From Corynebacterium freneyi (lineage in GTDB: Bacteria > Actinomycetota > Actinomycetes > Mycobacteriales > Mycobacteriaceae): 64,000 bases of DNA. The notes under the pieces were generated by a model. The model was not told the DNA's origin. It saw only the letters and a program-made list of their open reading frames with translations, and searched no databases. The stretch is from positions 1,240,001 to 1,304,000 of the forward strand of contig NZ_CP047357.1 in the NCBI RefSeq assembly GCF_030408835.1, in the 5' to 3' direction. Positions 24,769-33,334 of this stretch are shown here, in pieces. Each line of letters starts with the position of its first letter. The first letter of the stretch is position 1. The position numbers and the translations under genes were made by a program.

Positions 24769-26433
24769 ATGGCGTTCGATCAGGGAGCAGTCGGCAGTCA
24801 TCACGGCACCAACCACGACACACACGACACCAACGGCATAGGCCGCGATGGCCATGCCGGCCGCAACGATTGCGCCGAGCAGCCTCCGCCGCGGAAACGG
24901 TGGGCCACCGAGCGCGACGAACCGGCGACCAACCTGGCCCGGGCCCGCAATCTCAACGAGCTGGAATTGGCCATTGCCGTCACGCCGGAAGGCGATGCCG
25001 ATGTCGCTTCCCACGCTGCATCCGTGGCGATGCGGATCGGAGGCGGCAAAGCGCGTGCGATGGACTACTGCGACGTGGGACTCATGCTGCGGCACATGCC
25101 GAAGCTCCTGGAACCGTGCCGGTCGGGAGCGTGGCCGTTGTGGCATTTGACCAAGATCGCCGATGCCATCGTGGCCGTCTCCGCTGAGCATCTGCCCGAC
25201 GTCGAGGACCGGATCCTCGACTACCTCACACCGCGCCGGGATTTCCAGGCGCTGCCCGGAATCCGGGTCTTCGCCCGCGAATTGCGCCGCATCGTCGAGT
25301 CCGTCGAACCGGTGTCCACGCCGCCGGATGAAGACGAACATCATCCGGCCACCGGTGAGTCGTACGGGGCCGACAACGGATACCGCGGTGAATACGGCGA
25401 GCTCCGGGCGATCCTGCGCAAGGACCGAATGGCAGAGTTCGACGCCACGGTTCGCGCCATCCGCGATTCGAAGATCAAGGCCGGATACGAGTGTTCCTTG
25501 GCGGACGCGCTGATGGCGATGTGCCGCGGCGATTTCGCCGGGGCGACGGTGACGCTGAACGTCTACGCGGACGGCAACGCCGACGACAACGAACTCCGGC
25601 TCTGGCTGGACGGGGCCGGGTGGTTGTCGAAGTACCTCACCCGCGAGTGGTTGGAGCGGGCCGACAACGTCCGATTGTCCGCCGATTCCCGCACCGAAGG
25701 TTACGTTCCCACCGATGCGCAGAAGGCGCGGGTGCGGGGCCGTGACGGCGGGTGCAGGTTTCCCGGGTGCGAGGTGCCGGCGCACAGGTGCCAGCTCGAT
25801 CACGTCATCAACTACGGCCCGGGCGAGACCGCCACGTGGAATCTGCAGTGCCTGTGCCAGCACCACCACAATCTGAAGACCAGCAGGCACTGGCACGCGG
25901 AGATCCACCCCGACGGGACGGTGACCTGGGCGGATCACACCGGTGAAGTGTTCGCGACGACCGTGCCGCATGGGCCGATCGCCCACATCAAGCGGCAGAC
26001 CTTCGATCAGCGGGCCACGCGGCTGACCAGAACCGTCCGGGCCGCCAACCACGCGAAGATGCGGGCTGCCGCAGTCTCGGACTTCGCTGCGGGACAGGCG
26101 GAGAACCAGCCGCACAACTCTGAAACCGATGCCGCCCGGGAGGCGTACCTCGACGACCTGTGGCTGAACTCGCCCGCGAAGAAGAGCGACGAGTGGGGCG
26201 AGTGGAATGAGCGGGAGGCCTGGGACGATTCGGACGAGTGGGACGACTGGAAGGCGGGCGGTTATCCCGATGAGGCGGATGACCCGGATGCGTGGGACGA
26301 ATGGGCCGGCCCGTGGGACCACTGCCCGGAGGACAACGACCCCCAGGCGATGGAGCGGTTGTGCAAGATCGATCCCGCCCTCCGCATGAACCCGGGCAAT
26401 CTTCGGTGGGAGGGGGCGGCGAAGGAGAGGTAA
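24769..26433 (+). CDS. DUF222 / HNH endonuclease protein of the 13E12 type
   Basis: A 554-residue protein. A DUF222 domain fills the first ~270 residues. An HNH nuclease motif follows: CRFPGC (about 329), LDHVINY with the catalytic Asp-His (about 344), NLQCLCQHHHNLK and a final His, so two zinc-knuckle Cys pairs and the His-Asn-His core are intact. The last ~90 residues are an acidic, Trp-rich tail with repeated DEW/EW/DDW units (about 465-520). Relatives are abundant and often multicopy in mycobacteria and corynebacteria, some tied to the REP13E12 repeat; their role is unsettled. It has no neighbouring operon partner. AT-rich upstream DNA unlike the rest of the window hints at acquisition. 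Confidence 0.9.
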   Translation: MAFDQGAVGSHHGTNHDTHDTNGIGRDGHAGRNDCAEQPPPRKRWATERDEPATNLARARNLNELELAIAVTPEGDADVASHAASVAMRIGGGKARAMDYCDVGLMLRHMPKLLEPCRSGAWPLWHLTKIADAIVAVSAEHLPDVEDRILDYLTPRRDFQALPGIRVFARELRRIVESVEPVSTPPDEDEHHPATGESYGADNGYRGEYGELRAILRKDRMAEFDATVRAIRDSKIKAGYECSLADALMAMCRGDFAGATVTLNVYADGNADDNELRLWLDGAGWLSKYLTREWLERADNVRLSADSRTEGYVPTDAQKARVRGRDGGCRFPGCEVPAHRCQLDHVINYGPGETATWNLQCLCQHHHNLKTSRHWHAEIHPDGTVTWADHTGEVFATTVPHGPIAHIKRQTFDQRATRLTRTVRAANHAKMRAAAVSDFAAGQAENQPHNSETDAAREAYLDDLWLNSPAKKSDEWGEWNEREAWDDSDEWDDWKAGGYPDEADDPDAWDEWAGPWDHCPEDNDPQAMERLCKIDPALRMNPGNLRWEGAAKER

Positions 26434-26439
26434 CCCGAG

Positions 26440-27450
26440 CTACCCGTGCAGACGATCCAGGCGAGCGTTGATGTCGCCGGCGATGGCGTCGGCGGTCCCG
26501 TCGGGAACGACGATCGTCCAGTTCGTGGTGGTCGTGTCGATGTCGATGGCCTCGCCGGACCGCGACGCCACGGCGATGCGCTTGCCCCTGTCGCTGCTCG
26601 GCCCCGAATAATCGACGACGCGAATGCCGACCCCGCCCGAATCGCCCCAGTCGTAGCGGGACGGGCGGGCGGCGGTGATGGTCTCCAGGGGAATCGTTTC
26701 CCAGATCAGGGCCCGCAACCGCACCGCGTCGTCGTCGACGCGCAGCCGCACGACCATCGTCTGCGCCAACAACGGCACGCACAAGAACAGCAGAACGGCC
26801 AAACCCGGCGAAATCAACGCGGACGCGGCGGAGGCCACCACCCACACCGCCAGCAACACCTTCATGCCCGTAGCGGCTCCCGTGCGCACCTCTTCGGAAT
26901 GCTGTCCGCGGGGGAGCGCCGGATCCGGCGCTCCCTGCGCGGCGACGGCCGTCGGCTCCCGCAACACTGCCGCAACGGCCACGCCGACGAGCAACCCCGC
27001 CACAGTGCCGCCGATGGTCCAGACTTCCCCGATCACGACTCCCTCTGCCGTCGCCCGATCCAGCTGCGGCATCACGAGATCCGGGACCATCCCCGCCATG
27101 AACCCGGCGAACGTGGTCGCCACGGGCCCAAGGGTGCGCCGAAGAATGCGGGGGTAGCGCCGCGCCGAACCGAGCAGGCCCATCACCAGCACAATCGGAA
27201 CGGTCACCACCACCAACACCACCAGCAGCGTCGTCGGTGAGCCGAAACCATCGGCCCCGCCGCCCGCGCCGAAGTGCACGGCGACGGGATCGGGCAGCCG
27301 CCCCCGCACGGACGCAGCCCACCACACGACGCCGGCCACCACGATCAGGGGAAACGCCACGAAACCGGCCAGGGCGGCACCATCCCAACGGCCGTGCGGG
27401 TCGGGGCGCCGGGACGTCGTCAAGCCATTCATGCCCCCCAACACTGCCAT
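26440..27450 (-). CDS. DUF1648 membrane protein (second copy)
   Basis: A 336-residue membrane protein resembling that at 18552-19529 in layout: first helix, then LPDPVAVHFGAGGGADG (DUF1648 signature, about residues 53-69), further helices, and a cytoplasmic C-terminal ~110 residues with the same PH-like rhythm (RYDWGDSGGVGIRVV against WGGWGYRLGG). Unlike the first copy it stands alone with no regulator or transporter beside it. The ATG at 27432, just after GGGGGG, is an alternative start giving 330 residues. It ends six bases from the HNH gene, facing it. Confidence 0.78.
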   Translation of the reverse strand: MAVLGGMNGLTTSRRPDPHGRWDGAALAGFVAFPLIVVAGVVWWAASVRGRLPDPVAVHFGAGGGADGFGSPTTLLVVLVVVTVPIVLVMGLLGSARRYPRILRRTLGPVATTFAGFMAGMVPDLVMPQLDRATAEGVVIGEVWTIGGTVAGLLVGVAVAAVLREPTAVAAQGAPDPALPRGQHSEEVRTGAATGMKVLLAVWVVASAASALISPGLAVLLFLCVPLLAQTMVVRLRVDDDAVRLRALIWETIPLETITAARPSRYDWGDSGGVGIRVVDYSGPSSDRGKRIAVASRSGEAIDIDTTTTNWTIVVPDGTADAIAGDINARLDRLHG

Positions 27451-27644
27451 GGCGCCGTCAGATTTGGCTCCGACCTGGGCTTCATGACATACTGTCCCGG
27501 TTGATCGCGGGTCCGCCGTTGCCCAACGAGGCAGCGGGGAGCGTCGCGACGGCTGAACATGTTTCGGGCACGAACCGGCCGAGCGCCCAACGGGAAGAGC
27601 CGCCAGGGTCCTCTGTCCAGCACAGTAGATAGGAAACCAATTCC
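27451..27644 (+). promoter_or_regulatory. Promoter and leader region of rplS
   Basis: TACTGT (27490-27495) is a possible -10 box, which would give an rplS leader of about 145 bases. TAGGAAACC (about 27629-27637) is a weak ribosome site before the ATG. I see no clear hairpin that would mark a ribosomal-protein feedback structure. Confidence 0.35.
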
Positions 27645-27986
27645 ATGAACATTCTCGACAAGGTTGATGCCGCGTCGCTCCGCGACGACATTCCCGACTT
27701 CCGCGCCGGTGACACGGTCGAGGTCAACGTGAAGATCGTCGAGGGCAAGACCGAGCGCATCCAGATGTTCAAGGGTGTCGTCATTCGCCGCCAGGGCGGC
27801 GGCGTCCGCGAGACCTTCACCGTCCGCAAGATCTCGTTCGGCATCGGCGTCGAGCGCACCTTCCCGGTCCACTCCCCGAACATCGACTCCATCAACGTCG
27901 TGTTCCGCGGTGACGTCCGTCGCGCCAAGCTGTACTACCTGCGCAACCTGCGCGGCAAGGCCGCCCGCATCAAGGAGAAGCGCTGA
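27645..27986 (+). CDS. rplS: 50S ribosomal protein L19
   Basis: Large-subunit protein (113 residues, normal length) at the 30S-50S interface. The core [27 protein letters not shown] and the L19 signature [21 protein letters not shown] are all present, and it ends in the basic [21 protein letters not shown]. In many bacteria it lies in the rpsP-rimM-trmD operon; here 10 kb of other genes separate them. A strong terminator follows. Confidence 0.98.
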   Translation: MNILDKVDAASLRDDIPDFRAGDTVEVNVKIVEGKTERIQMFKGVVIRRQGGGVRETFTVRKISFGIGVERTFPVHSPNIDSINVVFRGDVRRAKLYYLRNLRGKAARIKEKR

Positions 27987-28001
27987 GCACCGTCCGTGCT
28001 T

Positions 28002-28051
28002 TGCGACGGCGCCGGTTCCACCGATTCGGTGGAGTCGGCGCCGTCGGCGTT
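28002..28051 (+). terminator. Intrinsic terminator after rplS
   Basis: CGACGGCGCCG (28002-28012) pairs perfectly with CGGCGCCGTCG (28034-28044); inside, CCACCGA pairs with TCGGTGG. GCGTTTT follows at 28045-28051. Confidence 0.9.
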
Positions 28052-28072
28052 TTCGGGCCGGTGGTCGGCGCG

Positions 28073-28078
28073 TATAGT
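28073..28078 (+). promoter_or_regulatory. -10 box upstream of lepB
   Basis: TATAGT lies eight bases before the ATG at 28087, directly after the rplS terminator, so lepB likely has its own near-leaderless start. Confidence 0.5.
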
Positions 28079-28086
28079 CGCGAAGC

Positions 28087-28920
28087 ATGACCGAGGACGA
28101 TCCCACCGCCGGCGAAACCAGCCCCACCGGGAAGAGCTGGAGGCCCTCCGGGCACCGCGACACCGCCGATGCCGATGCCGCCGACACCACCGACCGTGAC
28201 GGCGACGACGACCGGGGCGTGCGGACGCCGTGGTGGATCGAGATTCCGATCATCATCGTCATCGCCCTGCTGATTTCCGTGGGCGTGCAGACGTTCGTCG
28301 GGCGCGTGTACCTCATCCCGTCGGAGTCGATGCAGCCGACGCTGCACGGCTGCGAGGGGTGCACCGGCGACCGCATTTGGGTGGACAAGTTGTCGTACCG
28401 GTTCTCCGAACCCGAGCCGGGCGACGTGCTGGTGTTCAACGGCCCGCCGTCGTGGGACGACACGTTCGTCAACCCGCGTTCCACGAATCCGGTGATCAAC
28501 TCGATGCAGACGTTGGGCAGCTGGATCGGCGTCGTCGCGCCGAACGAGAACGCTCTGGTCAAGCGCGTCATCGCCACGGGCGGGCAGACCGTCCAATGCC
28601 GCGAGGACGATCCGGGGATCATGGTCGACGGCAAGCTCGTCGACGAGTCGTTCACGCTGGCCCCGCCGCAGAACCCGATCGACCCGACCGTCGGTTCCGA
28701 GGCCTGCGGTGGCCCGTACTTCGGGCCGATCACCATTCCCGACGATCACCTGTGGATGATGGGCGACAACCGCACCAACTCGCTGGATTCCCGCTACCAC
28801 CTCGGCGACGAATACCAGGGCAGCGTGCCGGTGGAGTTCGTCGTCGGCAAGGTGCAGGCGATCATCCTGCCGTTCAGCCGCATCGGCGGCGTCGATGACC
28901 CGGACATCCAGGGCCAGTAG
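28087..28920 (+). CDS. lepB: Signal peptidase I
   Basis: Membrane serine protease (277 residues) that removes Sec and Tat signal peptides. A polar, acidic 47-residue N-terminal tail precedes one membrane anchor (about 50-70). The catalytic dyad is Ser81 in PSESMQPTL and Lys159 in ALVKRVIA; box [14 protein letters not shown] is complete. The 3' end overlaps the RNase HII gene by 26 bases in another frame, so the two are cotranscribed. Confidence 0.96.
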   Translation: MTEDDPTAGETSPTGKSWRPSGHRDTADADAADTTDRDGDDDRGVRTPWWIEIPIIIVIALLISVGVQTFVGRVYLIPSESMQPTLHGCEGCTGDRIWVDKLSYRFSEPEPGDVLVFNGPPSWDDTFVNPRSTNPVINSMQTLGSWIGVVAPNENALVKRVIATGGQTVQCREDDPGIMVDGKLVDESFTLAPPQNPIDPTVGSEACGGPYFGPITIPDDHLWMMGDNRTNSLDSRYHLGDEYQGSVPVEFVVGKVQAIILPFSRIGGVDDPDIQGQ

Positions 28921-29605
28921 CCTTCGTCCCGCGCTCGTCGACGATCTGCCGCGGCCGACGCTGCGCAGGCTCGCCCAGGACCGGATGTACGAGGTGGCCC
29001 TGGACAAGCGCGGGTTCGGTCCGGTCGCCGGGGTCGACGAAGCGGGGCGGGGCGCCTGCGCCGGCCCGATCGTCATCGCCGCCTGCGTGTTGCCGCGCCG
29101 CACCATCCCGGAGCTGGCGGCCCTCACCGATTCCAAGGCACTGTCGCCCGCGGCCCGCGAGCGCCTGTTCCCGATCATCCGACGCTTTGCGACGGCCACG
29201 TCCACCGTCGTCATCTCCGCCGGGGAAATCGACGCCCGGGGCATCCAGCACGCGAATATCTCGGGAATGCGGCGGGCCGTCGCAAAGCTCCCGGTGCGCC
29301 CGGGATACGTGCTCACCGACGCGATGACCGTGCCCGGGCTGGAATCGCCCCATTTGCCGATGATCGGGGGCGACGCGGCGGCCCGATGCATCGCCGCCGC
29401 GAGTGTCGTCGCAAAAGTGACGAGGGATCGCATTATGTTTGAGCTCGATGCGCAACTGCCGGGTTACGGTCTGGCCGGGCACAAGGGCTACGGCACCGCC
29501 GCGCACATGGCCGCAGTGGAGATGCTCGGCGCGAGCCGGGAACACCGGATGAGTTACGCCAACGTGGCGGCGGCGCACCGGCGCCACCGCCGACAAGATG
29601 CATGA
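28895..29605 (+). CDS. rnhB: Ribonuclease HII
   Basis: Enzyme (236 residues) that cuts RNA in RNA-DNA hybrids and starts removal of misincorporated ribonucleotides. Metal ligands are Asp48 and Glu49 in GVDEAGRG, Asp142 in LTDAMT and the later Asp in [10 protein letters not shown]. The C-terminal [14 protein letters not shown] is typical. The start lies inside lepB; a later start would remove the first predicted helix but leave the core. Confidence 0.96.
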   Translation: MTRTSRASSLRPALVDDLPRPTLRRLAQDRMYEVALDKRGFGPVAGVDEAGRGACAGPIVIAACVLPRRTIPELAALTDSKALSPAARERLFPIIRRFATATSTVVISAGEIDARGIQHANISGMRRAVAKLPVRPGYVLTDAMTVPGLESPHLPMIGGDAAARCIAAASVVAKVTRDRIMFELDAQLPGYGLAGHKGYGTAAHMAAVEMLGASREHRMSYANVAAAHRRHRRQDA

Positions 29606-29639
29606 GACGACCGCACCGCAACCGAGGGGAGACGCTGAC

Positions 29640-29945
29640 GTGAGCGCCGAAGATCTGGACAACTACGAAGCCGAAGTCGAGCTGTCCCTCTACAAGGAAT
29701 ACCGCGACGTGGTCAGCCAGTTCGCCTACGTCGTCGAGACGGAGCGGCGGTTCTACCTGGCCAACGCCGTCGAACTGATCCCGCACAACTCCGGTGGCGA
29801 GGTCTACTTCGAGCTGCGCATGTCCGACGCGTGGGTGTGGGACATGTACCGCCCGGCGCGTTTCGTGCGCTACGTCCGCGTGATCACGTTCAAGGACGTC
29901 AACATCGAAGAGCTGGACAAGCCGGATCTGCGCCTGCCGGACTGA
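29640..29945 (+). CDS. DUF2469 protein (Rv2901c family)
   Basis: A 101-residue acidic cytoplasmic protein, very strongly conserved in actinobacteria and always near rnhB. Blocks seen: SAEDLDNYEAEVELSLYKEY, VVETERRFYLANAVELIP, AWVWDMYRPARFVRYVRV and NIEELDKPDLRLP. GTG start at 29640 chosen because GGGGAGA lies eight bases before it and known family members begin at this SAEDL; a more upstream ATG inside rnhB would add 14 residues. Function unknown. Confidence 0.93.
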   Translation: MSAEDLDNYEAEVELSLYKEYRDVVSQFAYVVETERRFYLANAVELIPHNSGGEVYFELRMSDAWVWDMYRPARFVRYVRVITFKDVNIEELDKPDLRLPD

Positions 29946-29961
29946 TCTGCGCCTGCCGGAC
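29925..29961 (+). repeat. Tandem duplication at the end of the DUF2469 gene
   Basis: GATCTGCGCCTGCCGGAC occurs at 29925-29942 and again at 29944-29961, separated by one T. The stop codon TGA is formed at the junction, so the second copy is untranslated. Confidence 0.9.
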
Positions 29962-30067
29962 CAGGGGTGGGCGCGCGTCGTCCACAGGACGCGATCCATC
30001 CACAAAACCCGCCCGCCGGGGCACCGGCCGGCGGGCCTTTTTGCCGTCCCCGCCGCATGGTCGGGGC

Positions 30068-30445
30068 ATGACGCGAGCAGGACGGAAAAAACAAGCGGAG
30101 CGGCGACGACTCGGCGCGGCGGGAGAGACCGCGGCGGTGGGGTTCCTGAAAGGGCGGGGGCTGACGCTGATCGGGACCAATGTCCGGGTGGGCCGGGACG
30201 AACTCGATGCGGTGTTCCTGGACGGTGATGCGGTGGTCGTCGTCGAGGTGAAGACCCGGTCGACGGCCATGATGGGCGACGGTCTGGCGGCGGTGACCGG
30301 GCGGAAGATGCGTTCGCTGCGCCGGGGCGTCGCCCGATGGCTGCGGGAGACGGGGAGGGACTGCGATCACGTGCGTTTCGACGTCGTCGACGTCAGGCCC
30401 GCCGGCGGGGAATTGACCCTCGAGTGGTTCCGGGGCGTGGCGTAG
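30068..30445 (+). CDS. YraN family endonuclease-like protein (UPF0102)
   Basis: A 125-residue protein with a restriction-endonuclease-like fold pattern: Glu45 and Asp47 in RDELDAVF, then Glu60-x-Lys62 in VVVEVKTR, the PD-(D/E)xK nuclease arrangement. The family is nearly universal and typically sits beside rnhB and comM/dprA, as here, suggesting a role in DNA processing, but its substrate is not established. A basic N-terminal ~15 residues may bind nucleic acid. Its TAG is directly followed by the ATG of comM. Confidence 0.9.
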   Translation: MTRAGRKKQAERRRLGAAGETAAVGFLKGRGLTLIGTNVRVGRDELDAVFLDGDAVVVVEVKTRSTAMMGDGLAAVTGRKMRSLRRGVARWLRETGRDCDHVRFDVVDVRPAGGELTLEWFRGVA

Positions 30446-31987
30446 ATGAGCGTCGGCAGGTCGGTGTCGGTGGCGTTGCAGGGGCTCGACGGGGTCGTCG
30501 TCGCGGTGGAGGCCGACGTGGGCCCGGGATTGCCCGGTATGCACATCGGCGGATTGGGGGACGCCGCCGTGGCCGAGGCGCGGGATCGCGTGCGCACCGC
30601 GGCGGTGAACTCGGGGTTGACGTGGCCGCGGACCAAGGTGGTGGTGTCGATGTCTCCGGCCAGCCTGCGCAAGCACGGGTCGTCGTTCGACCTGTCCATC
30701 GTGTGCGCGGTGCTGTCCTCCGGGCTCGACGACGGCGACGAGGCGCGCGGTCGGCTCGAACGCACGGCGCTGCTCGGGGAAGTCGGGCTCGACGGGACGG
30801 TGCGGCCGGTGCAGGGAATCCTGCCCGCCGTCATCGCCGCCCGGGACGCGGGACTGCGGTGGGTGGTCGTGCCCGCCGGCAATCTCGACGAGGCGGCGTT
30901 GGTCGGGGGAATCGCCGTGGGAGGGGTGTCCACCCTGGCGCAGTTGTGGCGGTGGGCGCTCACGGGTGACGGGGTGGATGCGCCCGGTGAGGGGCGGCGG
31001 GCCGTCGTCACGCAAGAACTGCCGGACATGCGGGACATCCACGGCCAAGACGAGGCGCGCCGGGCGCTGGAGGTCGTCGCGGCCGGCGGGCACCACGTGT
31101 TCCTGACGGGGCCGCCCGGAACCGGCAAATCGATGCTCGCGGCGCGGCTGCCGGGGATCCTGCCGCCGCTGGCGGAGGCCGAGGCACTGGAGGTGACGGC
31201 CGTGCATTCGGTGTCGGGGCGCATCGGGGCGCACGAAGGCGGGCTGATCACCCGGCCGCCGTTCGTGGCGCCGCATCATACGGTGACTGCGGCGGCGCTG
31301 CTCGGCGGAGGATCGGGCGTGCCGAAACCCGGGGCGATGAGCCTCGCGCATGGCGGGGTGCTGTTCCTCGATGAGGTGACGCTCATGCCCGCCCGGGTGC
31401 TCGACGCGCTGCGCACCCCGCTGGAGCGCGGGGAAGTCACGCTGCTGCGATCGCGACACCAGGTGCGGTACCCCTGCCGCGTGCAACTGGTGATGGCCGC
31501 CAACCCCTGTCCCTGCGGTGCCGCCGAGCCGGGGGAGTGCACGTGTCCGCCCGGGGCGCGGCGTCGGCACATGGCCGCGGTGTCGGGGCCGCTGCGCGAC
31601 CGCATCGACGTGCAGCTGTCCATCCACCCGCGGCATTCCGTCGTGAGGCCGGAGCCGGGCGAGGAATCGGCGGCGATCCGCGAGCGGGTGATCGCGGCGC
31701 GGGACCGGGCGCGCGCACGATGGACGGCGATGGGCATCGAGGCGGCGGGGGCGAATTCCTCGGTGCCCGGACCGGTGCTGCGCAGAAACGCACCGGCCGA
31801 CGATGCGGGGATGGCGTACCTGGAATGCCGACTGGCGGACCGGAGCGTCACCCAACGCGGCGTCGACAGGGCGCTGCGGGTCGCCTGGACGCTCGCGGAC
31901 CTCGACGGACGGGAGCGGCCGACCCTCGAGGACGTGGCCGCGGCGTGTGGCCTGCATGCCCCGACCGACGGCGAGGTGGCGGCATGA
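30446..31987 (+). CDS. comM: ComM/YifB family AAA+ ATPase (Mg-chelatase-like)
   Basis: A 513-residue protein with an N-terminal ribosomal-S5-like/Lon-like domain (LQGLDGVVVAVEADVGPGLP, SMSPASLRKHGSSFDL), a AAA+ core with Walker A GPPGTGKS (222-229) and Walker B VLFLDEV (about 305-311), and a C-terminal Mg-chelatase region with a zinc-binding cluster CPCGAAEPGECTC. In Vibrio and Haemophilus, ComM is a hexameric helicase that extends branch migration of incoming DNA during transformation. It is translationally coupled to dprA (ATGA overlap). Confidence 0.93.
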   Translation: MSVGRSVSVALQGLDGVVVAVEADVGPGLPGMHIGGLGDAAVAEARDRVRTAAVNSGLTWPRTKVVVSMSPASLRKHGSSFDLSIVCAVLSSGLDDGDEARGRLERTALLGEVGLDGTVRPVQGILPAVIAARDAGLRWVVVPAGNLDEAALVGGIAVGGVSTLAQLWRWALTGDGVDAPGEGRRAVVTQELPDMRDIHGQDEARRALEVVAAGGHHVFLTGPPGTGKSMLAARLPGILPPLAEAEALEVTAVHSVSGRIGAHEGGLITRPPFVAPHHTVTAAALLGGGSGVPKPGAMSLAHGGVLFLDEVTLMPARVLDALRTPLERGEVTLLRSRHQVRYPCRVQLVMAANPCPCGAAEPGECTCPPGARRRHMAAVSGPLRDRIDVQLSIHPRHSVVRPEPGEESAAIRERVIAARDRARARWTAMGIEAAGANSSVPGPVLRRNAPADDAGMAYLECRLADRSVTQRGVDRALRVAWTLADLDGRERPTLEDVAAACGLHAPTDGEVAA

Positions 31988-33138
31988 CGCGGGCGCGCCG
32001 GGCGTGGGCGTATCTGGCGCGGACGGTCGAGGGGCCGCATCCGTCGCTGAACGTGTTGTTGGGAGAAGTCGGGCCGGAGGAGGCCGCCGAACGCGTCAAA
32101 CGACGGGTCGGGTTGCCGCGGGATCTGGCGGGGGCGACGGAAACCCGGTACCACCGGGATCAATCGGACGAGGACCTGGCCGCCGCCGAGCGGCACGGGT
32201 TCCGTCTGGTCACCCCCGAAGACGACGAATGGCCCGTAGACGCGATCCAACAATTCCTCGGGTCGACCGCCACGGGGCCGGAGGCCGCGCCACCGCATGC
32301 GTTGTGGGTGCGGGGCGGCGAGTTGGGTTCGCTTTTCGACGACTCCGTGGCGATGGTCGGCACCCGGGCCGCCACGTCCTACGGCACCCGGATGACCGAG
32401 CGATTGGCGGCGGGCGTGGCCCGTGCGGGGGCGACGATCGTCAGCGGCGGGGCGCTCGGCATCGACGCGGTGGCGCACCGGACGGCGCTGGAAGCCGGCG
32501 GTCGGACAGTCGTGGTCGCCGCATGCGGTCCGGGGGTCGACTACCCGGTGTCGCACGTGGACCTGTTCCGGCGGATCGGGGCGACGGCGAAACACGGGGC
32601 GATCGTCACCGAGTACCCGCCGGGGGTCAGGCCGGCCCGGCACAGGTTCCTCACCCGCAACCGTTTGGTGGCCGGGCTGACCGGGGCGACGGTGCTGGTG
32701 GAGGCGGGGTGGCGCTCGGGGGCGCGCAACACCGCCGGGTGGGCCAGAAGCATGAACCGTCCGGTCGGGGCGGTTCCGGGGCCGGCGACGGCGGCGTCGT
32801 CCACGGGTTGCCACGATGCGATTCGGCAGGGGGACGCGGTGCTGGTGACCAGTCCGGAGCACATTCTCGGCCTGTACCGGGGCGTCGGCGCCGTCGACGA
32901 GGACGCGCAGCTGGAGTTGGATTGGGCCGCCGATCCCGTGCAGGCGCTGGGCCGCAACGAACTGCGGGTCTACGACGCCACCCCGATGGCCGGGGTCGGG
33001 GAAGGCCGGGGTGCCGATACGGCGGCCATCGCGGCAGAGGCGGCGCTGACGTTGCCGTTGACCATGCATCTGCTGCTGGCCCTGGAGGGAAAGGGCCTGG
33101 TGGTCCGTGAGGGGAGTACGTGGCGAAGGGCGAGGTAG
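31984..33138 (+). CDS. dprA: DNA-processing protein DprA
   Basis: A 384-residue protein that in transformable bacteria loads RecA on incoming single-stranded DNA. The Rossmann-like core shows VAMVGTRAATSYG, IVSGGALGIDAVAH (about 152), GRTVVVAACGPGVDYP and RNRLVAGLTGATVLVEA, all matching DprA/Smf. A C-terminal winged-helix-like region follows. The start overlaps comM by four bases. Present also in bacteria with no known competence, so it does not prove transformability. Confidence 0.95.
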   Translation: MTRARRAWAYLARTVEGPHPSLNVLLGEVGPEEAAERVKRRVGLPRDLAGATETRYHRDQSDEDLAAAERHGFRLVTPEDDEWPVDAIQQFLGSTATGPEAAPPHALWVRGGELGSLFDDSVAMVGTRAATSYGTRMTERLAAGVARAGATIVSGGALGIDAVAHRTALEAGGRTVVVAACGPGVDYPVSHVDLFRRIGATAKHGAIVTEYPPGVRPARHRFLTRNRLVAGLTGATVLVEAGWRSGARNTAGWARSMNRPVGAVPGPATAASSTGCHDAIRQGDAVLVTSPEHILGLYRGVGAVDEDAQLELDWAADPVQALGRNELRVYDATPMAGVGEGRGADTAAIAAEAALTLPLTMHLLLALEGKGLVVREGSTWRRAR

Positions 33139-33169
33139 GGGCCTTCGAAAATCGGGGGAAAATTGGGGG

Positions 33170-33197
33170 TTGCGACTTCCGTAAGGCTATGTAGAAT
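33170..33197 (+). promoter_or_regulatory. Strong sigma-A-type promoter between dprA and xerC
   Basis: TTGCGA (33170-33175), 16-base spacer, TAGAAT (33192-33197; five of six match TATAAT). Predicted start near 33204. It reads into the foldable region before xerC. It is the closest match to a consensus promoter that I found in the window. Confidence 0.65.
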
Positions 33198-33203
33198 AGG
33201 GCA

Positions 33204-33320
33204 GGCAAGCCTAAGGGAGGGGCCGATACGGGCTGGTGTCGGCCACTCTTCCCGCTAACGGTGGGCCGGACGAGGGCGTCGTGTCTTCAGGGGTCGCGAC
33301 GGCCACCCGGCTCACCGGGG
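33204..33320 (+). ncRNA. Candidate structured leader or small RNA upstream of xerC
   Basis: From the predicted transcription start, GGGAG (33215-33219) can pair with UUCCC (33249-33253), enclosing a 9-base-pair hairpin of GGCCGAUAC (33221-33229) with GUGUCGGCC (33236-33244) and a six-base loop. A second element pairs GGUGG-CCG (33260-33268, one bulge) with CGGCCACC (33300-33307) around a small GACG/CGUC hairpin. A third, CCCGG-CUCA-CCGGG (33306-33319), shares bases with the second and could be an alternative fold. No match to a riboswitch class I know. AGGCAAGCCTAAG at the start resembles half of a DtxR site. Confidence 0.4.
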
Positions 33321-33326
33321 TAGGGT
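33321..33326 (+). promoter_or_regulatory. -10 box of a second, near-leaderless xerC promoter
   Basis: TAGGGT lies eight bases before the ATG at 33335, just after the CCCGG/CCGGG hairpin. Confidence 0.45.
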
Positions 33327-33334
33327 CTTGCATC

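Noticed and set aside
33146..33170. LexA-like TCGAAAA upstream of xerC
   Set aside because: Only one half-site; the second half is G-rich and does not match.
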